Shown: piece by piece, positions 1-8,966 of the stretch
Position numbering within the stretch: position 1 is the first letter of the stretch
How the letters are laid out: every line of letters begins with the position of its first letter
Assembly (NCBI GenBank): GCA_013204185.1
Contig: JABMOI010000082.1
Location: 1-48,150 of the forward strand
Reading direction: 5' to 3'
DNA from: a bacterium
GTDB taxonomy: Bacteria > Bacteroidota > Rhodothermia > Rhodothermales > UBA10348
DNA: 48,150 nt
Translations under genes and position numbers: made by a program
Notes under the pieces: model-generated
The model's input: only the letters and a program-made list of their open reading frames with translations
Database searches by the model: none
What the model was told of the DNA's origin: nothing

Positions 1-2
1 AA

Positions 3-176
3 GCAGCAGCTCCAGCGAAAGCAGCCAAAAAAGCTGCCGCCGACGAAGTTGTAGCTGAAGAAGCTCCAATTGAAGCAAAGCCAAAAAAGAAAGCAACGAA
101 AGCGAAAGCAAAAGCGACTGAAGACGTTGAAGAAACGGATACAGAAGCAGATGCAGACGCTAGTGAGGAAAAGTAG
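3..176 (+). CDS. C-terminal tail of a protein truncated by the window edge; Ala/Lys/Glu-rich, possibly a ribosomal protein tail (e.g. bS16)
   Basis: Open frame from the window start, AAAPAKAAKKAAADEVVAEEAPIEAKPKKKATKAKAKATEDVEETDTEADADASEEK, stop TAG at 174-176, followed by a terminator. The family assignment is a guess from composition. Confidence 0.5.
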   Translation, partial: AAAPAKAAKKAAADEVVAEEAPIEAKPKKKATKAKAKATEDVEETDTEADADASEEK

Positions 177-209
177 GACCTCGCGTCCTGCTTGACTGAA
201 TAGTTGATG

Positions 210-245
210 AAGAGGGGCGACATGTGAACATGTCGCCCCTCTTTT
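210..245 (+). terminator. Rho-independent terminator
   Basis: Perfect stem AGAGGGGCGACATG / CATGTCGCCCCTCT (211-224 / 229-242), TGAA loop, followed by T tract. Confidence 0.9.
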
Positions 246-295
246 CATTATGTATGAATCATTGAATGTGTAAAGTGAATAGCAACGAAAAAAAT

Positions 296-1126
296 ATGAC
301 TTCTATTGTTCCAGACTGGAAAGCACCAACGCCCAAAGAACTCCAACTGAATCGGGTTTTACTCGAGCGCACCTCTGGGAAAGTCCACACCCTGTTAGAA
401 CGGCTTGTGGCAGACAAAGAGATTAACCTGTATCACAGTTATGCGAATGTGGTCTCCGTTCGAAGACTAGGCTACAACGACCATGGACCCGTGCATGCCC
501 GCATCACGACCTACAACTCACTTAAGATCTTAAGGCTGCTCAATGACGGTGGTATACAGACAAGTCTCGAGGCAGAGACGGTAAGCGATTTTGAGCACTC
601 TCAGGTAGCAGTAGCATTGGGCTGCTTTTTACATGACACTGGGATGGGCGTGACTCGTGACCACCACGAGTGGCATTCCATTAACTTGATAGATCCCTTT
701 GTGGTCTCCTACCTGGAATGGTTGTACCCAGATGATATGGCAGCTAGAGTCGTGATCCGATCACTAGTGCATGAGATCATTGTCGGGCATATGGCGCATA
801 TACGCATCCATTCCATCGAAGCAGGGGTAGTCTTGGTCGCTGATGGGACAGATATGACAAAGGGACGGTCCCTCATTCCAATCAACCTCCAGTTAGATCC
901 AGAGGTTGGAGATATGCACCGTTTTTCGGCAAACACGATTTCACGCGTTGAAATCGTGAAAGGGAGCAATAAGCCGGTTCGCATCTCCATTCACATGGAC
1001 AATGCAACGGGCTTGTTTCAGATTGAAGAAGTGCTCATGACCAAAGTCAAAGCATCACCCATCATGAAACACCTGGAAATTGAGGCGATTATCGACGGAA
1101 AAGAATCTCGGATGTACCTCAAATAA
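296..1126 (+). CDS. HD-domain metal-dependent phosphohydrolase
   Basis: Motifs GYNDHGPVHARI, FLHDTGMG, HE..H and ADGTDMTKGR are typical of HD phosphohydrolases. The ORF is open from 266; the ATG at 296 (MTSIVPDW) is a likely start. Confidence 0.7.
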   Translation: MTSIVPDWKAPTPKELQLNRVLLERTSGKVHTLLERLVADKEINLYHSYANVVSVRRLGYNDHGPVHARITTYNSLKILRLLNDGGIQTSLEAETVSDFEHSQVAVALGCFLHDTGMGVTRDHHEWHSINLIDPFVVSYLEWLYPDDMAARVVIRSLVHEIIVGHMAHIRIHSIEAGVVLVADGTDMTKGRSLIPINLQLDPEVGDMHRFSANTISRVEIVKGSNKPVRISIHMDNATGLFQIEEVLMTKVKASPIMKHLEIEAIIDGKESRMYLK

Positions 1127-1146
1127 CTGGCTTAACGGCCATTCTG

Positions 1147-2241
1147 CTAAACAGGCGAGTTGCCGGATATGATTCGAGATACGTCGGCTGGTTTGCGCTG
1201 GCCGGTTATGACATCCGCAATCAGTTCGCCAAAAAGCGCTCCAAACTTAAAGCCGTGTCCAGACCCGCCATACATTTTGGCATAGTTAACTTCTGATTCA
1301 AATTGAATCGTGTTGTCTGGCGTGCATGAATAATAACAGATTCCATATCGACTAGGCTGAGCCCAATCTGGGCTTAACCTGGTGTCTGAGATGGTTTGAA
1401 TGTGATTTCGGTCTGATTCGTTGATTGTTTCTGGGCCATACGGATTGCCTTGAAGCCTGGATAAATGATCTCCGATTTTCAGCGGAAAAGCAGAAGACCC
1501 TGGAACGAAATAGAAGCCCCCCACATCCGATATGTCCAATATCATGGGGCAGCCATTTTCGATGGTTGCAAACTGCGGGGCGTCATCAATTAAGGAATAG
1601 ACCTGCCTTATGGGTATGATTTCACCGGGGAAAAAACGGGTATGACCTGCTCCTAATGCGCAAAGGATGAAGTCTCCTTGGTAGTTATTCTTTTCTGTAC
1701 CCCAGACAATAGAGCGTTTAAAGTCTATCGACTCTATTTCAGTGTGGCTGCGAAGCCCAACGCCCAGAGATGCCAACTGAATGGAAATCGATTCTAGAAT
1801 CTTTCGCGCCGACAGAATACCGCCTGCCTTAGTGAATAGCGCCTTTTCATCAGTCCCCATTTTTAACCAGGGAAAGGATTCAGCTACTTGACCATGGTCC
1901 AGCACCTGGCAAGCAATATCCATTTGATCAAGAGAATGAATGGACTGCTGAATCCAGCCAGAGCTTACGCTACCCAAAGCAAGGCACCCAGTTTGTATGT
2001 AATGAGACACTCCCAAATTCGTCCACAACCTGTCCCAAGCCCCAAAAGCAGCGGGAATAAGGTTTGCGTAGCCTTGTTGGTCACCATATGCATGCCGGAT
2101 TAGCCGATGGTAATCAAAGCTTGAAGACTGAGGATGCGGGATAGCGCCCCGATCAATCACTTCAACTTTGTGCCCTTGTTCAGCTAGACGTAATGCAGCT
2201 GACAGGCCGTAAATACCGGCCCCCACTATTATTACCTTCAT
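1147..2241 (-). CDS. FAD-dependent amino-acid/sarcosine-type oxidoreductase (DAO family)
   Basis: N-terminal dinucleotide-binding motif VIIVGAGIYGLSAALRLAEQGHKVEVIDRG and C-terminal YGGSGHGFKFG, typical of DAO/MSOX-like enzymes. Confidence 0.85.
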   Translation of the reverse strand: MKVIIVGAGIYGLSAALRLAEQGHKVEVIDRGAIPHPQSSSFDYHRLIRHAYGDQQGYANLIPAAFGAWDRLWTNLGVSHYIQTGCLALGSVSSGWIQQSIHSLDQMDIACQVLDHGQVAESFPWLKMGTDEKALFTKAGGILSARKILESISIQLASLGVGLRSHTEIESIDFKRSIVWGTEKNNYQGDFILCALGAGHTRFFPGEIIPIRQVYSLIDDAPQFATIENGCPMILDISDVGGFYFVPGSSAFPLKIGDHLSRLQGNPYGPETINESDRNHIQTISDTRLSPDWAQPSRYGICYYSCTPDNTIQFESEVNYAKMYGGSGHGFKFGALFGELIADVITGQRKPADVSRIISGNSPV

Positions 2242-3173
2242 TTGCTGAATCGGTTGAAAACGATTGAAGCCGCTACTAAATCTTCGATGCTTGCTCCAAC
2301 AGATTTAAATACAGAGACCTCTGAGTTCGATTCTCTCCCTGAGTGGATGCCTTGACATAATTCCGACAATTCTGCTTTCACGTCCTCCATCTTGAAACTT
2401 GTTTCTAGAGCAGCTTGAACCAAATCTCCTCCTTCTACACAAGCTCCGGCTCTTGTGTCCACAAAAATACTGGAGGTTGAAATGAGTTCGGCGTTTGATT
2501 CTCGCATCGTAGGGAGGTAAGCGCCAACCAGGTCCACATGTGTGCCTTGACGCACATGTTCTCGCAATACGAGGGGAGTGCTAGAGAGGGTAGCACAGGA
2601 AATGACATCAGCCCCAGCTGTGGCCTCGTTCAAGTCTGAAACGTGCTGAACTTCCATTTCATTCTCCAATTCTGACCTCACCTGATCAATCCCGCGTTCT
2701 GACCTATTCCAAATCTGAACCCTTGTAAACGTACGAATGTGAGAGTGCGCCCGAATTAAGGGGACTGCTAAAGCACCTGCTCCGACCATTAATAAGGTTT
2801 TGGAATCAGGTCTCGAGAGGTATGAGCTAGCCAGTGCAGACGTAGCTGCTGTTCGTATTCGCGTAATTTCCGCTCCATCAAGAATGGCAAGTGTCTCTCC
2901 TGTTTCCCCACTTTTAAGGACGTAAATGGCATCGATAGCTGGCAAGCCTCTGGCACCGTTCTCTGGGAATACGCTTGCAATTTTAACTCCGACGTAGGAA
3001 TGATCCCATGCAGGCATCAAAAGCAAGGTTGCGGGCGTAGAATGAGCCACTGGTACCTTAAGATGTTGCCGCGCAGGTATTTTCGGGTTTTTCTTAAATG
3101 CCGATCTCAACCCTTCAATTAACTCTGGATAGGGGAGGTTGGCTTGAATATCCGATTTGTTGAGCGTCAGCAT
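2238..3173 (-). CDS. Ornithine cyclodeaminase / mu-crystallin family protein
   Basis: Family-typical TRIRTAATSALASSYLSRPDSKTLLMVGAGALA and HVDLVGAYLPTMRE; overlaps the downstream oxidase by 4 nt. Confidence 0.85.
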   Translation of the reverse strand: MLTLNKSDIQANLPYPELIEGLRSAFKKNPKIPARQHLKVPVAHSTPATLLLMPAWDHSYVGVKIASVFPENGARGLPAIDAIYVLKSGETGETLAILDGAEITRIRTAATSALASSYLSRPDSKTLLMVGAGALAVPLIRAHSHIRTFTRVQIWNRSERGIDQVRSELENEMEVQHVSDLNEATAGADVISCATLSSTPLVLREHVRQGTHVDLVGAYLPTMRESNAELISTSSIFVDTRAGACVEGGDLVQAALETSFKMEDVKAELSELCQGIHSGRESNSEVSVFKSVGASIEDLVAASIVFNRFSK

Positions 3174-3274
3174 GCAAGGATTGGGTACTGATTGAAAGGA
3201 GCGGTTACAAGTTGTAGCTTGATGCCGCTAAAAATACCAAATCTAACTCTTGGAGGCGCGCTTTAACGCCCCAC

Positions 3275-4447
3275 ATGGACAAAAACGATAAGCTTCACAT
3301 AGTCGACTCAGCCGAAGGTTCAACGGTACCGTTTCTACGCGGAATCCTAACTCGTTCCTTGCAAAAAGCAGGCTTAACCTTTGACCAAGCCTATAAAATG
3401 GCATCTTCCATTCGAAAAGAATTGGGAGATGAACACACGGTATCTAACCTTTACCTGCGTAAGGTTGTTGTAAAACATTTAGAGAAACGTGGTTTTAATT
3501 CGTGCATCGAAGACTACTTAAGTCAATCAATTGAAGCTCCCCAAATACGAGTTCTGACAAGTGACGGTTCAGATGCTCCATTTTCAAAGGGTCAACTTTC
3601 AGATTCGCTTCAAATTTGTGGGCTGCCCAAGGAAGAAATTTATAGAATAGCCGCAGCGATAGAAGGTGAATTGATTGCTGCGGAAAGGCAAGAGGTGACC
3701 ACCGAGGAGATCACGGATCGTGTTTTCGATTTGCTTGAAAAGTATGCAGGCCTGGATATTTCAAACGCCTATAGAAGATGGGTTGCCTTTTCTCATACGG
3801 GTAGACCTCTCATTATTCTTGTTGGCGGTGCCAACGGGAGCGGGAAAAGTTCGATCAGTTCGGAATTGGCCCATCGGCTAGACATTGTACGTACGCAGTC
3901 CACAGACATGTTACGTGAAGTGATGAGGCTTTTGGCACCTGAAAGGCTGGTTCCAACACTCCACACGTCGTCATTTGAAGCGTATACTCAAATGCCTACT
4001 GTGAGTGATACCTACAAAACTGAGGAGATGATTACTGGCTATCTGACCCAGAGTCGACAAGTAGGGGTCGGGGTAGAAGGTGTACTAAACAGAACGTGCA
4101 ATGAACGGGTTTCTGTCATCATTGAAGGAGTTCACCTGCATCCGCAGTTGATGGAGCGCATTTCCAGAGAGACTGATGCCCTTGTGGTGCCCATAATATT
4201 GGCTGTGTTGCGTGCCAAACGACTCAAGAAGCGGCTCGTGGGACGTGGGCAAGTAATATCGTCTCGAAGGTCAGAACGCTACTTAGAGAGCTTCAACAAG
4301 ATATGGGACCTGCAGTCGTTCTTGGTCTCACAAGCGGACGAATACAACATTCCCATTGTTGCAAACGACAACGAAGACGACACCCTACGAGAAATAATGC
4401 AGACAATTTCAGAATATTTAGAAAAGGCCACAACCCAGAAAAACTAA
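3275..4447 (+). CDS. 2-phosphoglycerate-kinase-like P-loop kinase with two N-terminal ATP-cone-like repeats
   Basis: Walker A GGANGSGKSSISSELA, then TQSTDMLREVMR...LHTSSFEAY, as in archaeal 2PGK; two ATP-cone-like segments before residue 180. Confidence 0.7.
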   Translation: MDKNDKLHIVDSAEGSTVPFLRGILTRSLQKAGLTFDQAYKMASSIRKELGDEHTVSNLYLRKVVVKHLEKRGFNSCIEDYLSQSIEAPQIRVLTSDGSDAPFSKGQLSDSLQICGLPKEEIYRIAAAIEGELIAAERQEVTTEEITDRVFDLLEKYAGLDISNAYRRWVAFSHTGRPLIILVGGANGSGKSSISSELAHRLDIVRTQSTDMLREVMRLLAPERLVPTLHTSSFEAYTQMPTVSDTYKTEEMITGYLTQSRQVGVGVEGVLNRTCNERVSVIIEGVHLHPQLMERISRETDALVVPIILAVLRAKRLKKRLVGRGQVISSRRSERYLESFNKIWDLQSFLVSQADEYNIPIVANDNEDDTLREIMQTISEYLEKATTQKN

Positions 4448-4474
4448 TCTTAGTAGATTCCGGCCCCGGTTTGC

Positions 4475-5323
4475 TTAACCGAATTTCCCTTCGATGTAGT
4501 CGGCCGTTTCTTGGTGTTCAGGCGTTACAAATAGGTCTTCCGTTTTTGAGTGCTCAACCATTTTACCCATCAGCATGAAGGCGCACTCGTCCGAGGCACG
4601 CCTAGCTTGAGCCATATTGTGGGTGACAATCAAAATGGTGTATTCCCCGCGCAAACCCCAGATGAGCTCCTCAATGGCAGCTGTAGCCTTAGGGTCTAGT
4701 GCTGAACACGGTTCATCCATCAAGAGAACTGTAGGTTTGATGGGTAAAAGACGTGCAATGCACAGCTTTTGCTGTTGCTCCAAGGAGAGATTGATGGCGG
4801 GAGCGTTCAGCTTGTCTTTCAAGTCATCCCACAGCAACACTTCTTTAAGTGCTGATTCAATGACGGCATCGTCTTCACTTTTAGTGGTTGGCCGCGGCGT
4901 GTGGAGATGATATCCAAACAGAATGTTTTTACGTATCGTAACGGGTAGTGGATTGGGGCGCTGGAAAACCATGCCGACCTGGCTCCTGATTTGAGTTAAA
5001 TCTACTCCAGGGGCATAGATGTCATGACCCAAAACTTCCACTTTGCCCTCAGTGCGCACGTAACCGAGGCGTTCATTTATACGATTCACGCTACGCAATA
5101 GTGTGGATTTACCGCATCCAGACGGCCCGATCAACGAGGTAACGAGACCTTGCTTAACTTGAAAATCTACATCAAATAAAGCTTGAAACGTCCCATACCA
5201 CAAGCTGAGTTTGGTCGTTTCGATCGCTAAGGCTTGATTCGGCATTTCTACTTTAAGTTGGCCACTTCCAGGATTACCACCTGAAACCGGCTGAGATGAA
5301 TCACCCAAAACGCCCCTCCACAT
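4475..5323 (-). CDS. pstB: Phosphate ABC transporter ATP-binding protein, paralogue 1 (atypical signature motif)
   Basis: GPSGCGKSTLLRSVNRINER, VGMVFQRPNPLP, LLMDEPCSALDP, IVTHNMAQA; signature is LSLEQQQKLCIAR. ORF open to 5356; start uncertain (ATG at 5356, 5323 or 5245). Confidence 0.9.
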   Translation of the reverse strand: MWRGVLGDSSQPVSGGNPGSGQLKVEMPNQALAIETTKLSLWYGTFQALFDVDFQVKQGLVTSLIGPSGCGKSTLLRSVNRINERLGYVRTEGKVEVLGHDIYAPGVDLTQIRSQVGMVFQRPNPLPVTIRKNILFGYHLHTPRPTTKSEDDAVIESALKEVLLWDDLKDKLNAPAINLSLEQQQKLCIARLLPIKPTVLLMDEPCSALDPKATAAIEELIWGLRGEYTILIVTHNMAQARRASDECAFMLMGKMVEHSKTEDLFVTPEHQETADYIEGKFG

Positions 5324-6086
5324 AGTCTGTTGTTCTAACGTCTTTGGCACGTCCATTAAACATGTCTTCAGTTTGGCCTACTTCCACCACTTCTCCGTTA
5401 AGGAAAAAGGCGGTCCGGTCTGCGAGCCGTTCTGCTTGTTGAACCAAGTTGGTCACAAGAATAATCGAAATCTCGCTTTTCAACTGCTTCAGCACGTCTT
5501 CGATTCGCATGGTAGTCACAGGGTCAACCGCAATCGAAAACTCATCCAGCATCAATAGGTCGGGATCTTGTGACAATGCTCTTGCAATGGTTAAACGTTG
5601 CTGCTGGCCACCTGAAAGGAGAGAGCCGAGTGAAGTCAGTCGATCTTTCACCTCGTCCCACAGTGCAGCTCTTCTTAAACATTTTTCAACTATTTGGTCC
5701 AGCTCCACTTTCTGCCTAACGCCTGAGATTCGAGGCGCAAATGCAACATTTTCATAGACTGAAAGGGGGAGGCCGGTAGGTAACGGGAAAACGACTCCGA
5801 TTCTCTTGCGCAGCGAATACAAGTTGCGCCACGTCGCCGTGTCGTATCCATGAAAATGGATCGAACCCGTCGTTGTCATTCCCGGAGTCAGCTGGTCCAT
5901 CCGGTTTACTGCTTTCAAAAACGATGTTTTCCCACTTCCTGACGGTCCGATAATCCCAAATATCTCATTGTTCTGGACATCAAACGTAGCATTTCTTAGG
6001 ATTGTTTTTCCTGAGTATGCAATGGAAAGGTCATTGATTTCCAGAACTGGAGGCGCCCCGGAAGCCTTTTGGTTGGTTTCTTTCAT
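5301..6086 (-). CDS. pstB: Phosphate ABC transporter ATP-binding protein, paralogue 2 (atypical Q and H loops)
   Basis: GPSGSGKTSFLKAVNRMD, LSGGQQQRLTIARAL, LLMLDEFSIAVDP. The listed ORF extends to 6140, but the ATG at 6086 (MKETNQKAS) fits just after the pstA stop. Confidence 0.88.
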   Translation of the reverse strand: MKETNQKASGAPPVLEINDLSIAYSGKTILRNATFDVQNNEIFGIIGPSGSGKTSFLKAVNRMDQLTPGMTTTGSIHFHGYDTATWRNLYSLRKRIGVVFPLPTGLPLSVYENVAFAPRISGVRQKVELDQIVEKCLRRAALWDEVKDRLTSLGSLLSGGQQQRLTIARALSQDPDLLMLDEFSIAVDPVTTMRIEDVLKQLKSEISIILVTNLVQQAERLADRTAFFLNGEVVEVGQTEDMFNGRAKDVRTTDYVEGRFG

Positions 6087-6087
6087 T

Positions 6088-6957
6088 CTACCACTTCTTC
6101 TTATTTCTGAGACGAACTCGGAAACCGATGGATAAGGCATTCATGAGCAGTACGATGGCCACGAGCAGTAGGGCAACACCATATGGCAAATCATGAGGAA
6201 CGTTGGGCACTTGGGTTGCTACCACAAACAAGTGAAGAGAAAGCGCCATGGTTTGATCAAATACACTTTCAGGCAAAAAAGGCAAAAAGAATGCCGCCCC
6301 AGTAAACATAATGGGCGCTGTTTCGCCGGCCGTGCGTGATACTTCCAATATGACTCCAGTTAGGATGCCAGAAACTGCATTTGGCAATACAATACGCCGG
6401 ATGGTTTGCCATCGTGTTGCACCCATACTCCAGCAAGCTTCTCGAAAAGCCTGAGGTACGGACTGCAGCGATTCCTTTGTGGCGACAATGACAACTGGCA
6501 AGGTCATAATGGCGAGCGTAAGACTAGCGGCCAAAATGCTCGTTCCAAATTCCATAAATATCACAAAGGCGCCAAGACCAAACAACGCATGCACAATGGA
6601 CGGAACGCCAGCCAAGTTGATGATGGCCAGATTAATAATGCGAGTCATCACATTATCTGGAGCGTACTCGCTCAGATAGATCGCTGCGGCAATTCCCAAG
6701 GGAACCGAAAAGACCAGAGCAAGAGAAACCAAGTAGATGGTACCAAGCAGTGCTGGAAAAACTCCACCAGCCGTCATTCCTTTTATTGGAAAGGCTGTTA
6801 GAAACTCCCAAGAAATGGCCGGGCCACCACGGACAATTAGGAGTGTCAAAATGATAAGAACTGGCAAGATCAAGAGGGCCGTCATAACGAGGAATAGAAT
6901 CCTCCAGCGTCCTTCAATCTTGTAATTCTGTACGTTATGGGCAGTTTGGGTAAACAT
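6088..6957 (-). CDS. pstA: Phosphate ABC transporter permease PstA
   Basis: GGVFPALLGTIYLV, PLGIAAAIYLSEYAP, EACWSMGATRWQTIRRIVLPNA (EAA loop) and TM segments; gene order. Confidence 0.93.
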   Translation of the reverse strand: MFTQTAHNVQNYKIEGRWRILFLVMTALLILPVLIILTLLIVRGGPAISWEFLTAFPIKGMTAGGVFPALLGTIYLVSLALVFSVPLGIAAAIYLSEYAPDNVMTRIINLAIINLAGVPSIVHALFGLGAFVIFMEFGTSILAASLTLAIMTLPVVIVATKESLQSVPQAFREACWSMGATRWQTIRRIVLPNAVSGILTGVILEVSRTAGETAPIMFTGAAFFLPFLPESVFDQTMALSLHLFVVATQVPNVPHDLPYGVALLLVAIVLLMNALSIGFRVRLRNKKKW

Positions 6958-7887
6958 TTACGATCTCTTTATTCCGCGAACAACGAGGTCAGCCGTTAGG
7001 TTGATTAGAAATGTGATCAGGAACAGGAAAATACCCAGTGTAAAAAGGGCTCCATAATGGTCGGATCCGACCGCCGTTTCACCGAGTTCTGCAGCTATCG
7101 TTGCAGTCAAGGCTCTGACGGAATCGAAAACACTACCAGGAATGTTAATGGAGTGACCGCTGGCCATAAGGACTGCCATCGTTTCGCCAAAACCACGACC
7201 AATACCTAGAAGAACGGCAGAAACAAGCCCGTTTTTTGCAGCTGGAAGTACTACCTGTCGAATCACTTGCCACTTTGTAGCACCCATTGCTTCTGCGGCT
7301 TCTCGGTATTTATCAGGAACCGCTTTGAGCGCATCTTCAGCGATAGTCGTCATGATGGGAGCAGCCATTAAGCCCAGAATAACACCTGCGTTCAGGACGT
7401 TTAGCCCAACAGGGACGTTAAAAAGCTGAATAATGACTCCATTCATGATGGTTAGGCCAATGAACCCCCAAACCACAGAAGGAATGGCGGCCAAAAGTTC
7501 AACCAACACTTTCAGAGACTCCCGCGTCTTTCCGGTCGCAAATTCTCCGATGTAGATGGCGGCGCCCAATGAAAAGGGGATCGCAATGAGCATGGCCATC
7601 CCTGTAATACTGGCCGTGCCTACAATCAGAGCAAGAGCTCCAAAGGTTTTATTGTTTTCTGAGGTGGGCCGCCAATTAATGGAGCCAAAAAACTCAGTAA
7701 AACTAAACCCATCAAAAAGGAAGGAGAACCCTTCTTTTGAGATGAAGACAAAAATCCCGACGATGAAAATGATTGCAGAAATACCGCCCACAAACATGAC
7801 AGCTTGGACAAGCCTGTCCATATACCAGGATAAATCGCGACGGTCAAGGCGCGCTAGATCTTTTGAGTGTTTCGAATTCATGTTCAC
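6958..7887 (-). CDS. pstC: Phosphate ABC transporter permease PstC
   Basis: TASITGMAMLIAIPFSLGAAIYIGEF, EAAEAMGATKWQVIRQVVLPAA, GIGRGFGETMAVLMASGH; gene order. Confidence 0.93.
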   Translation of the reverse strand: MNMNSKHSKDLARLDRRDLSWYMDRLVQAVMFVGGISAIIFIVGIFVFISKEGFSFLFDGFSFTEFFGSINWRPTSENNKTFGALALIVGTASITGMAMLIAIPFSLGAAIYIGEFATGKTRESLKVLVELLAAIPSVVWGFIGLTIMNGVIIQLFNVPVGLNVLNAGVILGLMAAPIMTTIAEDALKAVPDKYREAAEAMGATKWQVIRQVVLPAAKNGLVSAVLLGIGRGFGETMAVLMASGHSINIPGSVFDSVRALTATIAAELGETAVGSDHYGALFTLGIFLFLITFLINLTADLVVRGIKRS

Positions 7888-8951
7888 GAGGTGGATTGCG
7901 TTGCAGGTCCACGTACCAGTTGTACCAACGACTCCACGTGTTCAGAAATGAAAGCAAACAAAGTTGCTGTATCCGCGGCATCAGGAGTCTTCCAATTCAC
8001 TACGCTACATCCGTAAGGCACTTTGGCCATGAAGTCCGATGTTTTAACATCGATGCAGATAAAAACGTCATTTGTCTTCCACGTATTGTCTGACGTATTC
8101 ATTTTGCTTGGGTCAAGACCGCTGATATCTAGCCCCTTAGTAGTGCACATCTCGTGGACATCAGAGCGCAGAGAGGCGCTCGGATGTAAACCCGCACTGT
8201 TGGCGGTAACCCGATTTGCATAAAACTTTCTGCACAAGGATACAGCTATTTGAGTCGCACCGTCGTCCTTTTCGTCAAGGAAAAGCAGGCGAAATGGACG
8301 ACGCTGTTTGGTTTTGCCCGTTTTTGTGAAGACTACCTCTTCGCACAGGTTTTTAGCTTGATCACTGACCCGCTCGATCAAGTTGATGATATTGAGTCGG
8401 GCAAAAAGGTCCTTTCTTTCCAGTTCAGAAGCATCCAATTCTACAAGGTCCGAGTAGGCCATGACGAACTCACGATCTACTTTTTTGGCAACATCGGTCG
8501 TTTTTTGTGCCAAAACTGCATCTTGCTCCTTATAGGAATTAACGGCGTCAGCCAGCATTTCAAGAGCGTTGTAGGCCATCGTTTGCAGGTCATTCTTAAA
8601 CGACCCTTGCAGGTCAATGTCCAAATGAACCGATTCCTTGGAGATGGTTGCTGCGTAATCTCCAAGGCGTTCCATCAAAATGATGGTTCGAAGCGAAGAT
8701 GAAATAAAACGCAGATGCCCAGCAGAAGGAAGGTGTTTTGCAATAAAGCGATGACATTCTTGATTTAAAGCGTCCACATTCCGGTTAACGGGGTGGTCGC
8801 CCAAAATGGTTGAATAAGCCAGATCTGCATTTTGGGTAAGCAGAGCCTCAATTGAGTTTGACAGTCCAGTGTGGACTGTCAAACCCAATTCGGCAATACC
8901 AAATCGAATGCTGTTAAGATCGTGCTCGAGCCGTTGCTCGTAATGAGACAT
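7884..8951 (-). CDS. phoU: PhoU-domain protein with C-terminal low-molecular-weight phosphatase/arsenate-reductase-like domain lacking the catalytic loop
   Basis: N-terminal about 210 aa resemble PhoU (LRTIILMERLGDYAATISKES, LIERVSDQAKNLCEEVVF). C-terminal region has the LMW-PTP/ArsC layout (SAGLHPSASLRSDVHEMCTTKGLDISG, VVNWKTPDAAD). Confidence 0.85.
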   Translation of the reverse strand: MSHYEQRLEHDLNSIRFGIAELGLTVHTGLSNSIEALLTQNADLAYSTILGDHPVNRNVDALNQECHRFIAKHLPSAGHLRFISSSLRTIILMERLGDYAATISKESVHLDIDLQGSFKNDLQTMAYNALEMLADAVNSYKEQDAVLAQKTTDVAKKVDREFVMAYSDLVELDASELERKDLFARLNIINLIERVSDQAKNLCEEVVFTKTGKTKQRRPFRLLFLDEKDDGATQIAVSLCRKFYANRVTANSAGLHPSASLRSDVHEMCTTKGLDISGLDPSKMNTSDNTWKTNDVFICIDVKTSDFMAKVPYGCSVVNWKTPDAADTATLFAFISEHVESLVQLVRGPATQSTS

Positions 8952-8966
8952 AGTCAGACCTCAATA

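Noticed and set aside
5449-5757. Plus-strand ORFs within pstB and other conserved genes (e.g. 6406-6801, 13365-13733, 7556-7951)
   Set aside because: Antisense shadows of strongly conserved coding regions, with no independent support.
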